From Pseudomonas sp. RIT-PI-q (GTDB lineage Bacteria; Pseudomonadota; Gammaproteobacteria; Pseudomonadales; Pseudomonadaceae), in assembly GCF_001297125.1 (NCBI RefSeq), contig NZ_LHPC01000070.1:1-49500 (forward strand): 49,500 bases of DNA, in the 5' to 3' direction. The notes below the pieces were generated by a model, which was not told the origin of the DNA, did no database searches, and worked only from the letters and a program-made list of their open reading frames with translations. Made by a program: the position numbers and the translations under genes. Positions 43,445 through 49,500 of this stretch are shown here, one piece after another. Every line of letters begins with the position of its first letter. Positions within the stretch are counted from its first letter, which is position 1.

Positions 43445-44518
43445 CTACGCTTGGAAAAATCGATCGGGTCGGCATGGGCAAAGGGCACTGGACGCCTTGT
43501 CATCGATGATCTCCTCGCTGGCAAGGCGTCCCACTACCGCCGCCAAAGTAATTCCAGGGTGCATTGCACAAACATAGACGCCGCCCACTTTTGGTAGATA
43601 ACCGATGATGGGGATGCCATCGGCAGGCATGGGCCTAAGTCCGACACACGCCCATTGCGGATCTATGGAAACAACACCATGGAGTTCGTTCTGGATTGTC
43701 TTGGCAGTTCGAAGCGCTATCGCTGCAGGCTGATTTTCGATGGCGTCGTCCAGGTAATCTTCTGCCGCCAGCAACGCACCATCCGAACTTTGCCTCACTT
43801 CCATTTCTGGGCTGGAGATGAGGGTGTGCACGAGGTTGGGTTGTGACGTGTAACGGATGAAAATGGCAGGCGAGACCTCTATTGGCAGGGACACTTCAAG
43901 CATGTCTGTCAGCTTTGTGATGCCTGTCCCGGCTGCCAATACGACAATATCGGCATCGATGATGCCTATTGTTGTTTCGACTCCTGTCACCTTTGCACTC
44001 TGGGTTACAAAACCGAGCACTCGCGTCTGGGTGAGAATTTTCGCCCCATAGGCTTCGGCACCTGCAATTAACGCATGCGAAGCTGCCACTGCATCCAGCG
44101 CCCCTTCTTCAGCCGCATATAAAGCAGACTGAGGAGGGTTCTTGAGATTTGGTTCAAGGTCGAGAATCTGCGATCGAGACACCCGGTTTGCCGAAGCTTG
44201 GTTACCTGAGATCGGCAGCGCTCCATTCGCCATCACGCCGTAAGACAAGGCACCTGTCCATCGTATCTTCAGACCAGGCAGCTGCGTTTCGAGCCGACGG
44301 TACTCCTTGATTGCAGAACCGCGCAGTTGCGCAATGGGGTCAGGTTCGGGGTGTGAGGTATTGATCCAGGCAAATGAACGGCCAGTCACTCCCGAAGCTA
44401 TACCTTCAGCCTCGACCAAGGTGACATTCGCGCCTTTACCTGCCAAGTGATACGCCAATGACGCGCCCACAATGCCTGCACCAATGACAACGACTCGTTT
44501 GCCCTGACCATTTCCCAT
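43445..44518 (-). CDS. FAD-dependent oxidoreductase (D-amino-acid oxidase/dehydrogenase family)
   Basis: 357 aa with a GGAGG site. Dinucleotide motif VVVIGAGIVGASLAYHLAGK at residues 9-28, followed by the DAO-family SGVTGRSFAWIN segment, the VVLAAGTGITKL second FAD loop, and the C-terminal LRPMPADGIPIIGYLP and HPGITLAAVVGRLASEEI blocks. These enzymes oxidise the C-N bond of amino acids such as glycine, sarcosine, proline or D-amino acids. The tail is Cys-containing and ends in FFQA. Monocistronic; substrate not inferable. Confidence 0.9.
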   Translation of the reverse strand: MGNGQGKRVVVIGAGIVGASLAYHLAGKGANVTLVEAEGIASGVTGRSFAWINTSHPEPDPIAQLRGSAIKEYRRLETQLPGLKIRWTGALSYGVMANGALPISGNQASANRVSRSQILDLEPNLKNPPQSALYAAEEGALDAVAASHALIAGAEAYGAKILTQTRVLGFVTQSAKVTGVETTIGIIDADIVVLAAGTGITKLTDMLEVSLPIEVSPAIFIRYTSQPNLVHTLISSPEMEVRQSSDGALLAAEDYLDDAIENQPAAIALRTAKTIQNELHGVVSIDPQWACVGLRPMPADGIPIIGYLPKVGGVYVCAMHPGITLAAVVGRLASEEIIDDKASSALCPCRPDRFFQA

Positions 44519-44996
44519 ATCAACCTCCGTTCTGTCGATGGGCCGATGGTACGACAGCTGGACGATTTCATGACATGAGAACCTGATCGTTCAGGACGCT
44601 TTTTGAGTGTCTGCTTTCTGGCCGAAAACTGACTGAATCAAGAGCCCTCATTCCCCCCTACATTTACGACGTCCAACCCTGGAACATGTCGGTGGCTTCC
44701 TTAATTTATCGCGTTTTTCAGCGCCTGTAGGACGCGCGCCTACGATCAATAAACATCGCTTGAGCGTGCTTGTTTAAACGCCCTGAAGGTTACTTCCTGA
44801 AAGCTACAAAACCTTGCGCCGTTGCCTACGGGTACGCCAGAATCCGCCGGCTTGTGCGCTGTGGGGCTGGGTTCTATCGTTTCCGTGCCGCTGACTATTC
44901 AGCAGCCGGGTCTGGAAACCCCGAAGTGTAAATGGCGCAAAAGCGCCCTTCATAACTTATGCTTGCGCGCTTTCACAGTGTGCACTCCGTTATGGC

Positions 44997-45086
44997 GGCT
45001 GTGCGCGGGAGACCTTCGGGTCTACCGGGTTGCCGTTTCCCCGGGTTTCCAGCCTGCGTACAGCTGCCACCTTTTCGCCTGGAAAC
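44997..45086 (+). promoter_or_regulatory. Structured 5' leader with candidate pseudoknot, copy 1
   Basis: Strand a (44997-45009) pairs with b (45053-45065) over 13 positions including three G-U pairs. Inside lies a UUCG-capped hairpin AGACC/GGTCT (45010-45023) and a CCGGG/CCCGG hairpin (45025-45044). Strand c (GTTTCCAG, 45045-45052) pairs with d (CTGGAAAC, 45079-45086) across strand b, giving order a-c-b-d, a pseudoknot. The ribosome site GGAG is 27 bases beyond d. A role in translational control of the downstream gene is inferred. Confidence 0.7.
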
Positions 45087-45123
45087 GAATGGGAGCAGTT
45101 CAACCAGCAAACGGAGATTCACA

Positions 45124-45483
45124 ATGAAAAAGCCTACACCCAACCCGCCGGAAACCGATCCCGTTTCCCCGTACGAACCCGGTTCGAAAAAACTCAACGA
45201 CGCCGCCGAAGCTGCGCTCGATTTCCACTTCGCATCAATTGCCGACATCAAAGCCACACCGCGCACACCCTACAAGGGTTTTTCCGTCGACCCAGAGAGC
45301 GATACCGAATCCCTCGTGGTTTATCTGGTCGAGACGCTGGCCTCGGTCGATGTGATGGTTCATCAGTTGGTGGATCATCTGGACGGTGAGTCGCGTTATG
45401 TGCTGTTGGGGATTTCCAACAGCATCATGCTGGCCGAGATCACGGCCAATCGAGTGCTGGATCAGATTGATCCGCCGGAGTAA
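45124..45483 (+). CDS. DUF6124-type small protein, copy 1
   Basis: 119 aa; GGAG ahead of the ATG. The start MKKPTPNPPETDPVSPYEPG is the mark of a Pseudomonas-restricted multicopy family (DUF6124 from memory). A disordered Pro-rich N-terminus is followed by a helical region (KKLNDAAEAALDFHF), a linker, and a C-terminal helical domain (ESLVVYLVETLASVDVMVHQ, LLGISNSIMLAEITANRVL). No catalytic motif, no membrane segment. It differs from copy 2 by one residue (Thr/Ile at position 61). Function unknown. Confidence 0.88.
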   Translation: MKKPTPNPPETDPVSPYEPGSKKLNDAAEAALDFHFASIADIKATPRTPYKGFSVDPESDTESLVVYLVETLASVDVMVHQLVDHLDGESRYVLLGISNSIMLAEITANRVLDQIDPPE

Positions 45484-45545
45484 TCGCTCGCACATTTCAC
45501 CAAAAATCAGGTGACGGGTATCGATTACTGTTTGGCCTGGGCTTC

Positions 45546-45578
45546 TGATCGTTCCCACGCCAAGCGTGCGAACGATCA
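45546..45578 (+). repeat. REP-like hairpin after copy 1
   Basis: TGATCGTTCCCACG pairs with CGTGCGAACGATCA with one mismatch. A common Pseudomonas intergenic palindrome; the equivalent at 48326-48358 is perfectly paired but has a different loop. No T-tail. Confidence 0.7.
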
Positions 45579-45932
45579 ATGGGGTTGACCGAGGAGGGCG
45601 TGCGGGTGTTCGATGCCTCTGCGGGGCGGTATCTGCCAAATTTCGGTTTCTATAATGATGCTCCATGCCGGGTGGCGGCAGAAGTTGGGGAGTAGTGTGG
45701 TTGTCCTCGCAAGTGTGTGGACAGGGAAAACTGCGCGGCCATCGCCACGTGGGCGGTGATCATGCGCATCATGTCGCCGTGGATCACTACCCAGGGGGGC
45801 TGTGTCGTGTTTTTCTCCATGGCTTTACCCATGCATGCCGCCCTCTGTGATAATGGCAATATGGTGGCAATTTTGGCTCGTGTGAGGTATATAAGTGAGA
45901 ATAGAATCGTTATTTGTAATAAGGCTCGATAT

Positions 45933-46619
45933 ATGGAAAATGGCGGAAAAATAACAGATAAAAAATTTGATTTAGAATCAGATTTAATAAATATAACTCC
46001 GTTAGTGTTGCTAATATGTGCAGCAGTTGCTGTATTTTATTACGTTGATGTTTTTGGTTGGCAGTTTTCCAAAAATCAAAGCGACTGGTCTGCTTTTGGT
46101 AGTTATATTGGCGGAATTTTTGGTCCGCTGGTGTCATTCATAACATTGTTGGCGGTTTTAAAAACAGTTGCCTTGCAGCGTGAGTTATTGGCGACGCAGC
46201 GTTCGGAGTTCAAGGCTATGCAGGCGCTGCAGCAAAACACCTTTGATGCTCAGCAGTCCCAGATTAACGAGGCGGCTATCAAGTCTTATGTTGATGGTAT
46301 AGAGCGATTCAGAGAATTTGGTTTGCAGATGGTAGATAGGCATATTCTTCTTTTTGAAAATAAATTGGATAGGGCTGAGGCTAATATTGGTAGATATAAT
46401 GAAGTGGTTTCGATCAATCGTATAGGTCTTAAACCAGGGTTGATGAGTGAGGCGCTGAAGCAGAAAGAAACTAGTGCCAAAATGATAGAACGCCTCGTGG
46501 CCCTGTCCGTAGCCATCTCCCAAGATGAGTTTTTGACAATTGAAAGTATTCAGGATTTTTATAGAAATGGTATGTCGAAAGTTTTTTCTAATGAGTTAGC
46601 TGAATTTGAATCCTGCTGA
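45933..46619 (+). CDS. AT-rich two-helix membrane protein, putative phage abortive-infection (putAbiC)-like
   Basis: 228 aa from the ATG at 45933 (AAGG 9 bases ahead); the frame upstream is GC-rich repeat sequence and not part of the gene. Two N-terminal membrane helices (INITPLVLLICAAVAVFYYV and GGIFGPLVSFITLLAVLKTV) are followed by a long coiled coil (LQRELLATQRSEFKAMQALQ, NTFDAQQSQINEAAIKSYVD) and a helical C-terminus. The WSAFGSYIGGIFGPLVSF segment resembles the opening of the putative phage abortive infection family. Base composition is clearly lower in GC than its neighbours, which indicates recent acquisition. It lies between the two DUF6124 units. Confidence 0.72.
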   Translation: MENGGKITDKKFDLESDLINITPLVLLICAAVAVFYYVDVFGWQFSKNQSDWSAFGSYIGGIFGPLVSFITLLAVLKTVALQRELLATQRSEFKAMQALQQNTFDAQQSQINEAAIKSYVDGIERFREFGLQMVDRHILLFENKLDRAEANIGRYNEVVSINRIGLKPGLMSEALKQKETSAKMIERLVALSVAISQDEFLTIESIQDFYRNGMSKVFSNELAEFESC

Positions 46620-46883
46620 ACTATCATCGTTTCTTGAGGCTGAGCTCTAACATCTGCCCAAGCGACAGCTTGATCTTATGTCGGGGACCAAGGGGCAGAT
46701 TTATTTTGTCCCTGTCCCCTTTTTGGAAACAATGGCTCTCAGTGCTAGCGCCCCCGCAAACAGAAAAAGAGCCATGCTCAACACCGAAAGTCACAGCTTC
46801 ATCATCGGCTCTACAGTTACCTAAACTGCCGCAGGCTAACGTGAAGCATGAGCAGCATTTTGACGGTCAGTTGCAAGCGTGTA
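46620..46883. other. Non-coding spacer with short repeat scars
   Basis: No credible gene. It contains AGGGGCAGATTTATTTTGTC near 46689 and a nearby GTCCCTGTCCCC, strings similar to those at 40075 and 47478. These look like scars of small mobile or REP-type elements. Confidence 0.4.
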
Positions 46884-47271
46884 TTAGATCTCCAGCGTGC
46901 CCGCACAGATAAGCCCCCCGAGCATCGCGAAGAGCATTGAAATCAAGCCGCCTAGAAGTGCGGATAGTGCATAGGTTCTAGCTTTCGGCGTGTCCTTCCG
47001 GTCTGGATGGTTCCAGTTTGTTGCTAGTTTCAGGCCAAGCCACCCAATCATGGCTGTAGATCCCGCAGACACCTCAAGACCAATTAATATGGTGAAGAAT
47101 AACCGTTCGATTACACCCGTTATCCATGGGGGGGACGCCCTTGCTCCCCTCCGACAGTCGTGGCTTTGGCGAATCACCCAGCCACCAACGAAGGGCTTGT
47201 AGAAAAACCCAACATACGATGCCACCGCCCACCAACGACAACATCAAACCAATGACCCATACCTCTCTCAT
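46884..47271 (-). pseudogene. Small membrane protein gene, frameshifted in a C7 tract
   Basis: Two overlapping frames form one protein. The first (from 47271) reads MREVWVIGLMLSLVGGGIVC... through LRWWLGDSPKPRL to GVPP; the second continues PWITGVIERLFFTILIGLEV, ATNWNHPDRKDTPKARTYAL and a last helix ending in TLEI. The join is at seven G residues (47128-47134 on the plus strand, C7 in the gene): six would restore one 128-aa frame with about three membrane helices. It is either a real frameshift, a phase-variable tract or a sequencing error. Family unknown to me. Confidence 0.75.
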
Positions 47272-47776
47272 ACGGTTCTCCGAGCTTCTATTGATTACGC
47301 CAGTGAATAGTCGGAAGCATAGCTGACTGTCCTAAGACTTAGAGTTTGGATGCTATTCAGTGCCGACTTTTACAAGAGCTAGTATGTAACCGCCAAGCAT
47401 CGACTTCAGTAGCCAGCGGGCGAAAAAAGCGAAAAAATGGCCAGATTTAATTCGTCAGTTTCGTTGTTTTGAAAAAAATCTGTCCCCCTTGTTACTTCTT
47501 CGAGGTTTTCAACCGCCTGTAAGACGCGCACCTACGATCAATAAACATCTCTTGAGTGTGCGCGTTTAAAAGCTCTCAAGGTTACTTCCTGAAAGCTACA
47601 AAACCTTGCGCCGTTGCCTACGGGTACGCCAGAATCCGCCGGCTTGTGCGCTTTGGAGCCCATCGGTAACTTGAGTCCTGTCACTGCCCATCAGTGATCG
47701 GGTTTAGTCGCTCGTGGTGTATCAAAGCGTATTTGCGTCCAAACAGTCAGGTCGTTTCATGCCTGCACTTCATGGT

Positions 47777-47864
47777 AGCTGTGCGTAGGGCGCCTTCGGG
47801 CGCGCCGGTTTGGTACTCCCCGGTCGACTAACCTGCGCACAGCTGCCACCCCCTTGTTTAGTCG
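47777..47864 (+). promoter_or_regulatory. Structured 5' leader with candidate pseudoknot, copy 2
   Basis: Same architecture as copy 1 with changed bases. Strand a (47777-47789) pairs with b (47832-47844), 13 pairs with one G-U. The UUCG hairpin is GCGCC/GGCGC (47790-47803). Strand c CGACTAA (47825-47831) pairs with d TTAGTCG (47858-47864). The b-d spacer is 13 bases in both copies. GGAG lies shortly before the ATG at 47904. Confidence 0.7.
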
Positions 47865-47903
47865 CAAGTCGGTGATGGCTCCATATCTTTGGAGTACCGA
47901 AAT

Positions 47904-48263
47904 ATGAAAAAGCCTACACCCAACCCGCCGGAAACCGATCCCGTTTCCCCGTACGAACCCGGTTCGAAAAAACTCAACGACGCCGCCGAAGCTGCGCTCG
48001 ATTTCCACTTCGCATCAATTGCCGACATCAAAGCCACACCGCGCACACCCTACAAGGGTTTTTCCGTCGACCCAGAGAGCGATATCGAATCCCTCGTGGT
48101 TTATCTGGTCGAGACGCTGGCCTCGGTCGATGTGATGGTCCATCAGTTGGTGGATCACCTCGACGGTGAGTCGCGTTATGTGCTGTTGGGGATTTCCAAC
48201 AGCATCATGCTGGCCGAGATCACGGCCAATCGAGTGCTGGATCAGATTGATCCGCCGGAGTAG
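47904..48263 (+). CDS. DUF6124-type small protein, copy 2
   Basis: 119 aa, identical to copy 1 except Ile61 for Thr61. The coding sequences differ at five bases: one missense, three silent and TAA versus TAG stops. The ATG follows TTTGGAG. The same helical, non-enzymatic layout applies. Since both copies are intact and so similar while their leaders differ, they probably make the same product under different control. Confidence 0.88.
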   Translation: MKKPTPNPPETDPVSPYEPGSKKLNDAAEAALDFHFASIADIKATPRTPYKGFSVDPESDIESLVVYLVETLASVDVMVHQLVDHLDGESRYVLLGISNSIMLAEITANRVLDQIDPPE

Positions 48264-48325
48264 TCGCTCGCACATTTCACCAAAAATCAGGTGACGGGTA
48301 TCGATTACTGTTTGGCCTGAGCTTC

Positions 48326-48358
48326 TGATCGTTCCCACGTAGAGTGTGGGAACGATCA
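48326..48358 (+). repeat. REP-like hairpin after copy 2
   Basis: TGATCGTTCCCAC pairs perfectly with GTGGGAACGATCA around a GTAGAGT loop. It is the counterpart of 45546-45578 at the same distance from the stop codon. Confidence 0.75.
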
Positions 48359-48459
48359 ATGGGGTTGACCGAGGACGGCATGCGGGTGTTCGATGCCTCT
48401 GCGAGGCGGTATCTGCCGCCCTATCTGCCCAATCGCCACGACTGACAAAGGAACTATCA

Positions 48460-49236
48460 ATGCAGCAAGTTGCGCAAAGTTACCGTGGCGTTTGGAAGCG
48501 GCGTTTGATCCAGCATCGCTCAGGGCTTTCGGACAGTGAAACGGCGGTGTATTGGCTACAGACACCGCTACTGTTTGCCGACCTGCGAATCCCCTCCAGT
48601 CCGCTACCAGGTCTGGCGCTCGAAGCACTCAGCCACGCTCAATATCTGGCGTTGTGTGAACAGAAAGGTTTCGCCGGGGTGACGCAGATTGATGCCGACA
48701 TTTGCCAATGGCATCGCAAACTGGACTATCAGCCGGTCAGTGGCGATGAAGACATTGGTCGCATGCATTTTGAAACCAGTGAGTGCCTGATCGAAACCGC
48801 GCTGGACGACAGCTATTACGAAATATGGGACCGATTGCCCGACTCGCTCGGCGCTTGTCGTGGTCAATGGTTGCAAGCAATGGATGATCCAGCGCGTCAG
48901 GGCTGTCTGCTGTTGGCCGGGGACTATTTTCTGTTCGCCGCCAGCCGTCCTGCACCGCTGACACCGGGCACTCATTTGCGCGAAAATTTCAGTCAACTTG
49001 AAAGCTCAATAAACCCTGCTTCCCTGTTTGCCTGCGAACTGTCTTTTGGCCGGCATCACGCCGGACAAACCCCATGGGCAATTGAATGCTCGACGCTCCC
49101 CGCCAACACGGGCCAATGCCTGCTGCCAGCATCGGTGGACCCGTTTGCCACGGATATTTTCGCCAATGAAGCCGTCATGGCTTCACTCGGCACATTTATC
49201 CCAACTGGCGGTTGGCGCTGTGCGCCTGACCCATAA
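48460..49236 (+). CDS. Uncharacterised protein with WLQTP/ADLRIP signature
   Basis: 258 aa; AAAGGA precedes the ATG at 48460. The N-terminal YRGVWKRRLIQHRSGLSD, then TAVYWLQTPLLFADLRIP, and a middle CQWHRKLDYQPVSGDEDIGR followed by HFETSECLIETALDDSYYEI suggest a beta-rich, lipocalin- or HRI1-like fold, but I cannot place it with certainty. No signal peptide or membrane helix. The gene is intact; a piece of its 3' end is repeated 0.3 kb downstream. Confidence 0.78.
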   Translation: MQQVAQSYRGVWKRRLIQHRSGLSDSETAVYWLQTPLLFADLRIPSSPLPGLALEALSHAQYLALCEQKGFAGVTQIDADICQWHRKLDYQPVSGDEDIGRMHFETSECLIETALDDSYYEIWDRLPDSLGACRGQWLQAMDDPARQGCLLLAGDYFLFAASRPAPLTPGTHLRENFSQLESSINPASLFACELSFGRHHAGQTPWAIECSTLPANTGQCLLPASVDPFATDIFANEAVMASLGTFIPTGGWRCAPDP

Positions 49237-49269
49237 CATACCGATCAATCAAGCCAAAACGCGAACCGT

Positions 49270-49400
49270 GTAGCAGCTGGCGAAGCCTGCGTTCGGCTGC
49301 GCAGCAGTCGTAAACCCTGAGCGCGCGGTGGGTCTGACGCACCGCGTCGGCTGGTTTTACGACTGCTGCGCAGCCGAACGCAGGCTTCGCCAGCTGCTAC
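49270..49400. repeat. Perfect 45-bp inverted repeat
   Basis: The arm at 49270-49314 (begins GTAGCAGCTGGCGAAGCCTG) is matched exactly by its reverse complement at 49356-49400. The 41-base centre has its own CGCGGTG/CACCGCG hairpin. It sits 34 bases after a gene end, where it would form a long hairpin in RNA or a cruciform in DNA. Related palindromes are common between Pseudomonas genes. Confidence 0.9.
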
Positions 49401-49436
49401 AGGGGATGTGTTGCTGCTGGCTCGTTAGTCGGTGTA

Positions 49437-49500
49437 CCCGTTTGCCGCGGATATTTTCGCCAAGCAAGCCGTCATGGCTTTACTCGGCACATTCCTGATG
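49437..49500 (+). pseudogene. Duplicated 3' fragment of the uncharacterised gene
   Basis: These bases repeat 49140-49200 with few changes and would encode PFAADIFAKQAVMALLGTF, compared with PFATDIFANEAVMASLGTF in the intact gene. Only the tail is present, beyond the inverted repeat, and it runs off the window, so its full extent is unknown. Confidence 0.7.

Larger units (their letters stand above)
44722..45637 (+). repeat. DUF6124-unit direct repeat, copy 1
   Basis: Comparable with 47514-48417. Block A (44722-44860) and its partner (47514-47652) are both 139 bases and nearly identical, including CTACGATCAATAAACAT and TACGGGTACGCCAGAATCC. Then about 250 bases diverge, the coding region is 355/360 identical, and the 154 bases after the stop match again. 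In copy 1 the divergent part also holds a GGCGC-aaaa-GCGCC hairpin (44934-44947). The unit fills the gap after the FAD oxidoreductase; 44519-44721 shows no gene. Confidence 0.88.
47514..48417 (+). repeat. DUF6124-unit direct repeat, copy 2
   Basis: Second copy of the unit at 44722-45637, about 2.8 kb downstream in the same orientation. Block A is 47514-47652, the divergent leader 47653-47903, the coding region 47904-48263 and the 3' block 48264-48417. It fills most of the gap between the frameshifted gene and the next gene; 47272-47513 has no gene but contains an AAAAATCTGTCCCCCTT scar. Confidence 0.88.

Noticed and set aside
44722..44860. CRISPR or tRNA-like element in the conserved upstream block
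   Set aside because: No spacer-repeat periodicity and no cloverleaf; it is a single 139-bp block repeated once.
45650..45859. Minus-strand 69-codon frame beginning near the putAbiC-like gene
   Set aside because: It resembles a sequence that recurs after DUF6124-type units, but I could not tell a real small gene from repeat-derived reading; no ribosome site is visible.
46620..47513. Prophage or transposon
   Set aside because: No integrase, transposase, terminase or attachment-site duplication can be identified; only short scars and repeats.
49270..49400. Rho-independent terminator
   Set aside because: The arms are far too long and there is no T-run on either side.

Overview
The window reads as chromosomal DNA of a fluorescent-group Pseudomonas. 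The grounds are the 5S rRNA, OprB-type porin, the DUF6124-type gene family, REP-like intergenic palindromes and high-GC codon use throughout, apart from one AT-rich gene near the right end. It opens inside a 5S rRNA gene with its terminator, so it lies just downstream of an rRNA operon.

Layout. (1) 0.3-7.8 kb: a minus-strand catabolic operon (CysE-type acetyltransferase, VOC protein, beta-hydroxyacid dehydrogenase, aldehyde dehydrogenase, M20 amidohydrolase, amino-acid binding protein) with a divergent LysR regulator. (2) 7.9-11.6 kb: a short-chain dehydrogenase remnant, then a LysR / alpha-beta hydrolase / MFS efflux set. (3) 11.7-30.9 kb: a large catabolic island. One arm (minus strand) has an inositol-type binding protein, a PhyH-type dioxygenase and an SDR under a LacI-family regulator. 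A second arm (minus) has maleylacetate reductase, an NTF2-like protein and an intradiol-dioxygenase homologue that lacks most iron ligands. The third arm (plus), divergent behind a LysR gene, has an OprB porin, an IolT-like transporter, an intact hydroxyquinol 1,2-dioxygenase, a TIM-barrel isomerase/dehydratase-like protein, an inositol-dehydrogenase-like and a second Gfo/Idh/MocA oxidoreductase, a ChvE/GguAB-type ABC importer and a Dabb-domain protein. (4) 31-44.5 kb: ordinary single genes (small membrane proteins, AraC, threonine aldolase, OafA-type acyltransferase, GAF-GAF-GGDEF-EAL protein, LysR/SDR pair, VOC protein, FAD oxidoreductase) separated by degenerate palindromic repeats. (5) 44.7-49.5 kb: two near-identical DUF6124-type genes in a 0.9 kb direct repeat that flanks an AT-rich putative abortive-infection-like membrane protein and a frameshifted membrane-protein gene. 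An uncharacterised gene, a perfect 45-bp inverted repeat and a duplicated gene fragment follow.

Main interpretations. The third region joins cyclitol-type uptake and oxidation genes to a complete lower pathway for hydroxyquinol, with no aromatic hydroxylase, no glycosidase and no iolB/C/D genes in view. I infer that a cyclitol (best fit a deoxy-inositol such as quercitol) or a 3-keto-glycoside may be dehydrated to hydroxyquinol and cleaved to maleylacetate and beta-ketoadipate. Separately, the leaders of the two DUF6124-type genes can fold into the same pseudoknot, supported by compensatory base changes, although the leaders have diverged and the coding sequences are almost identical.
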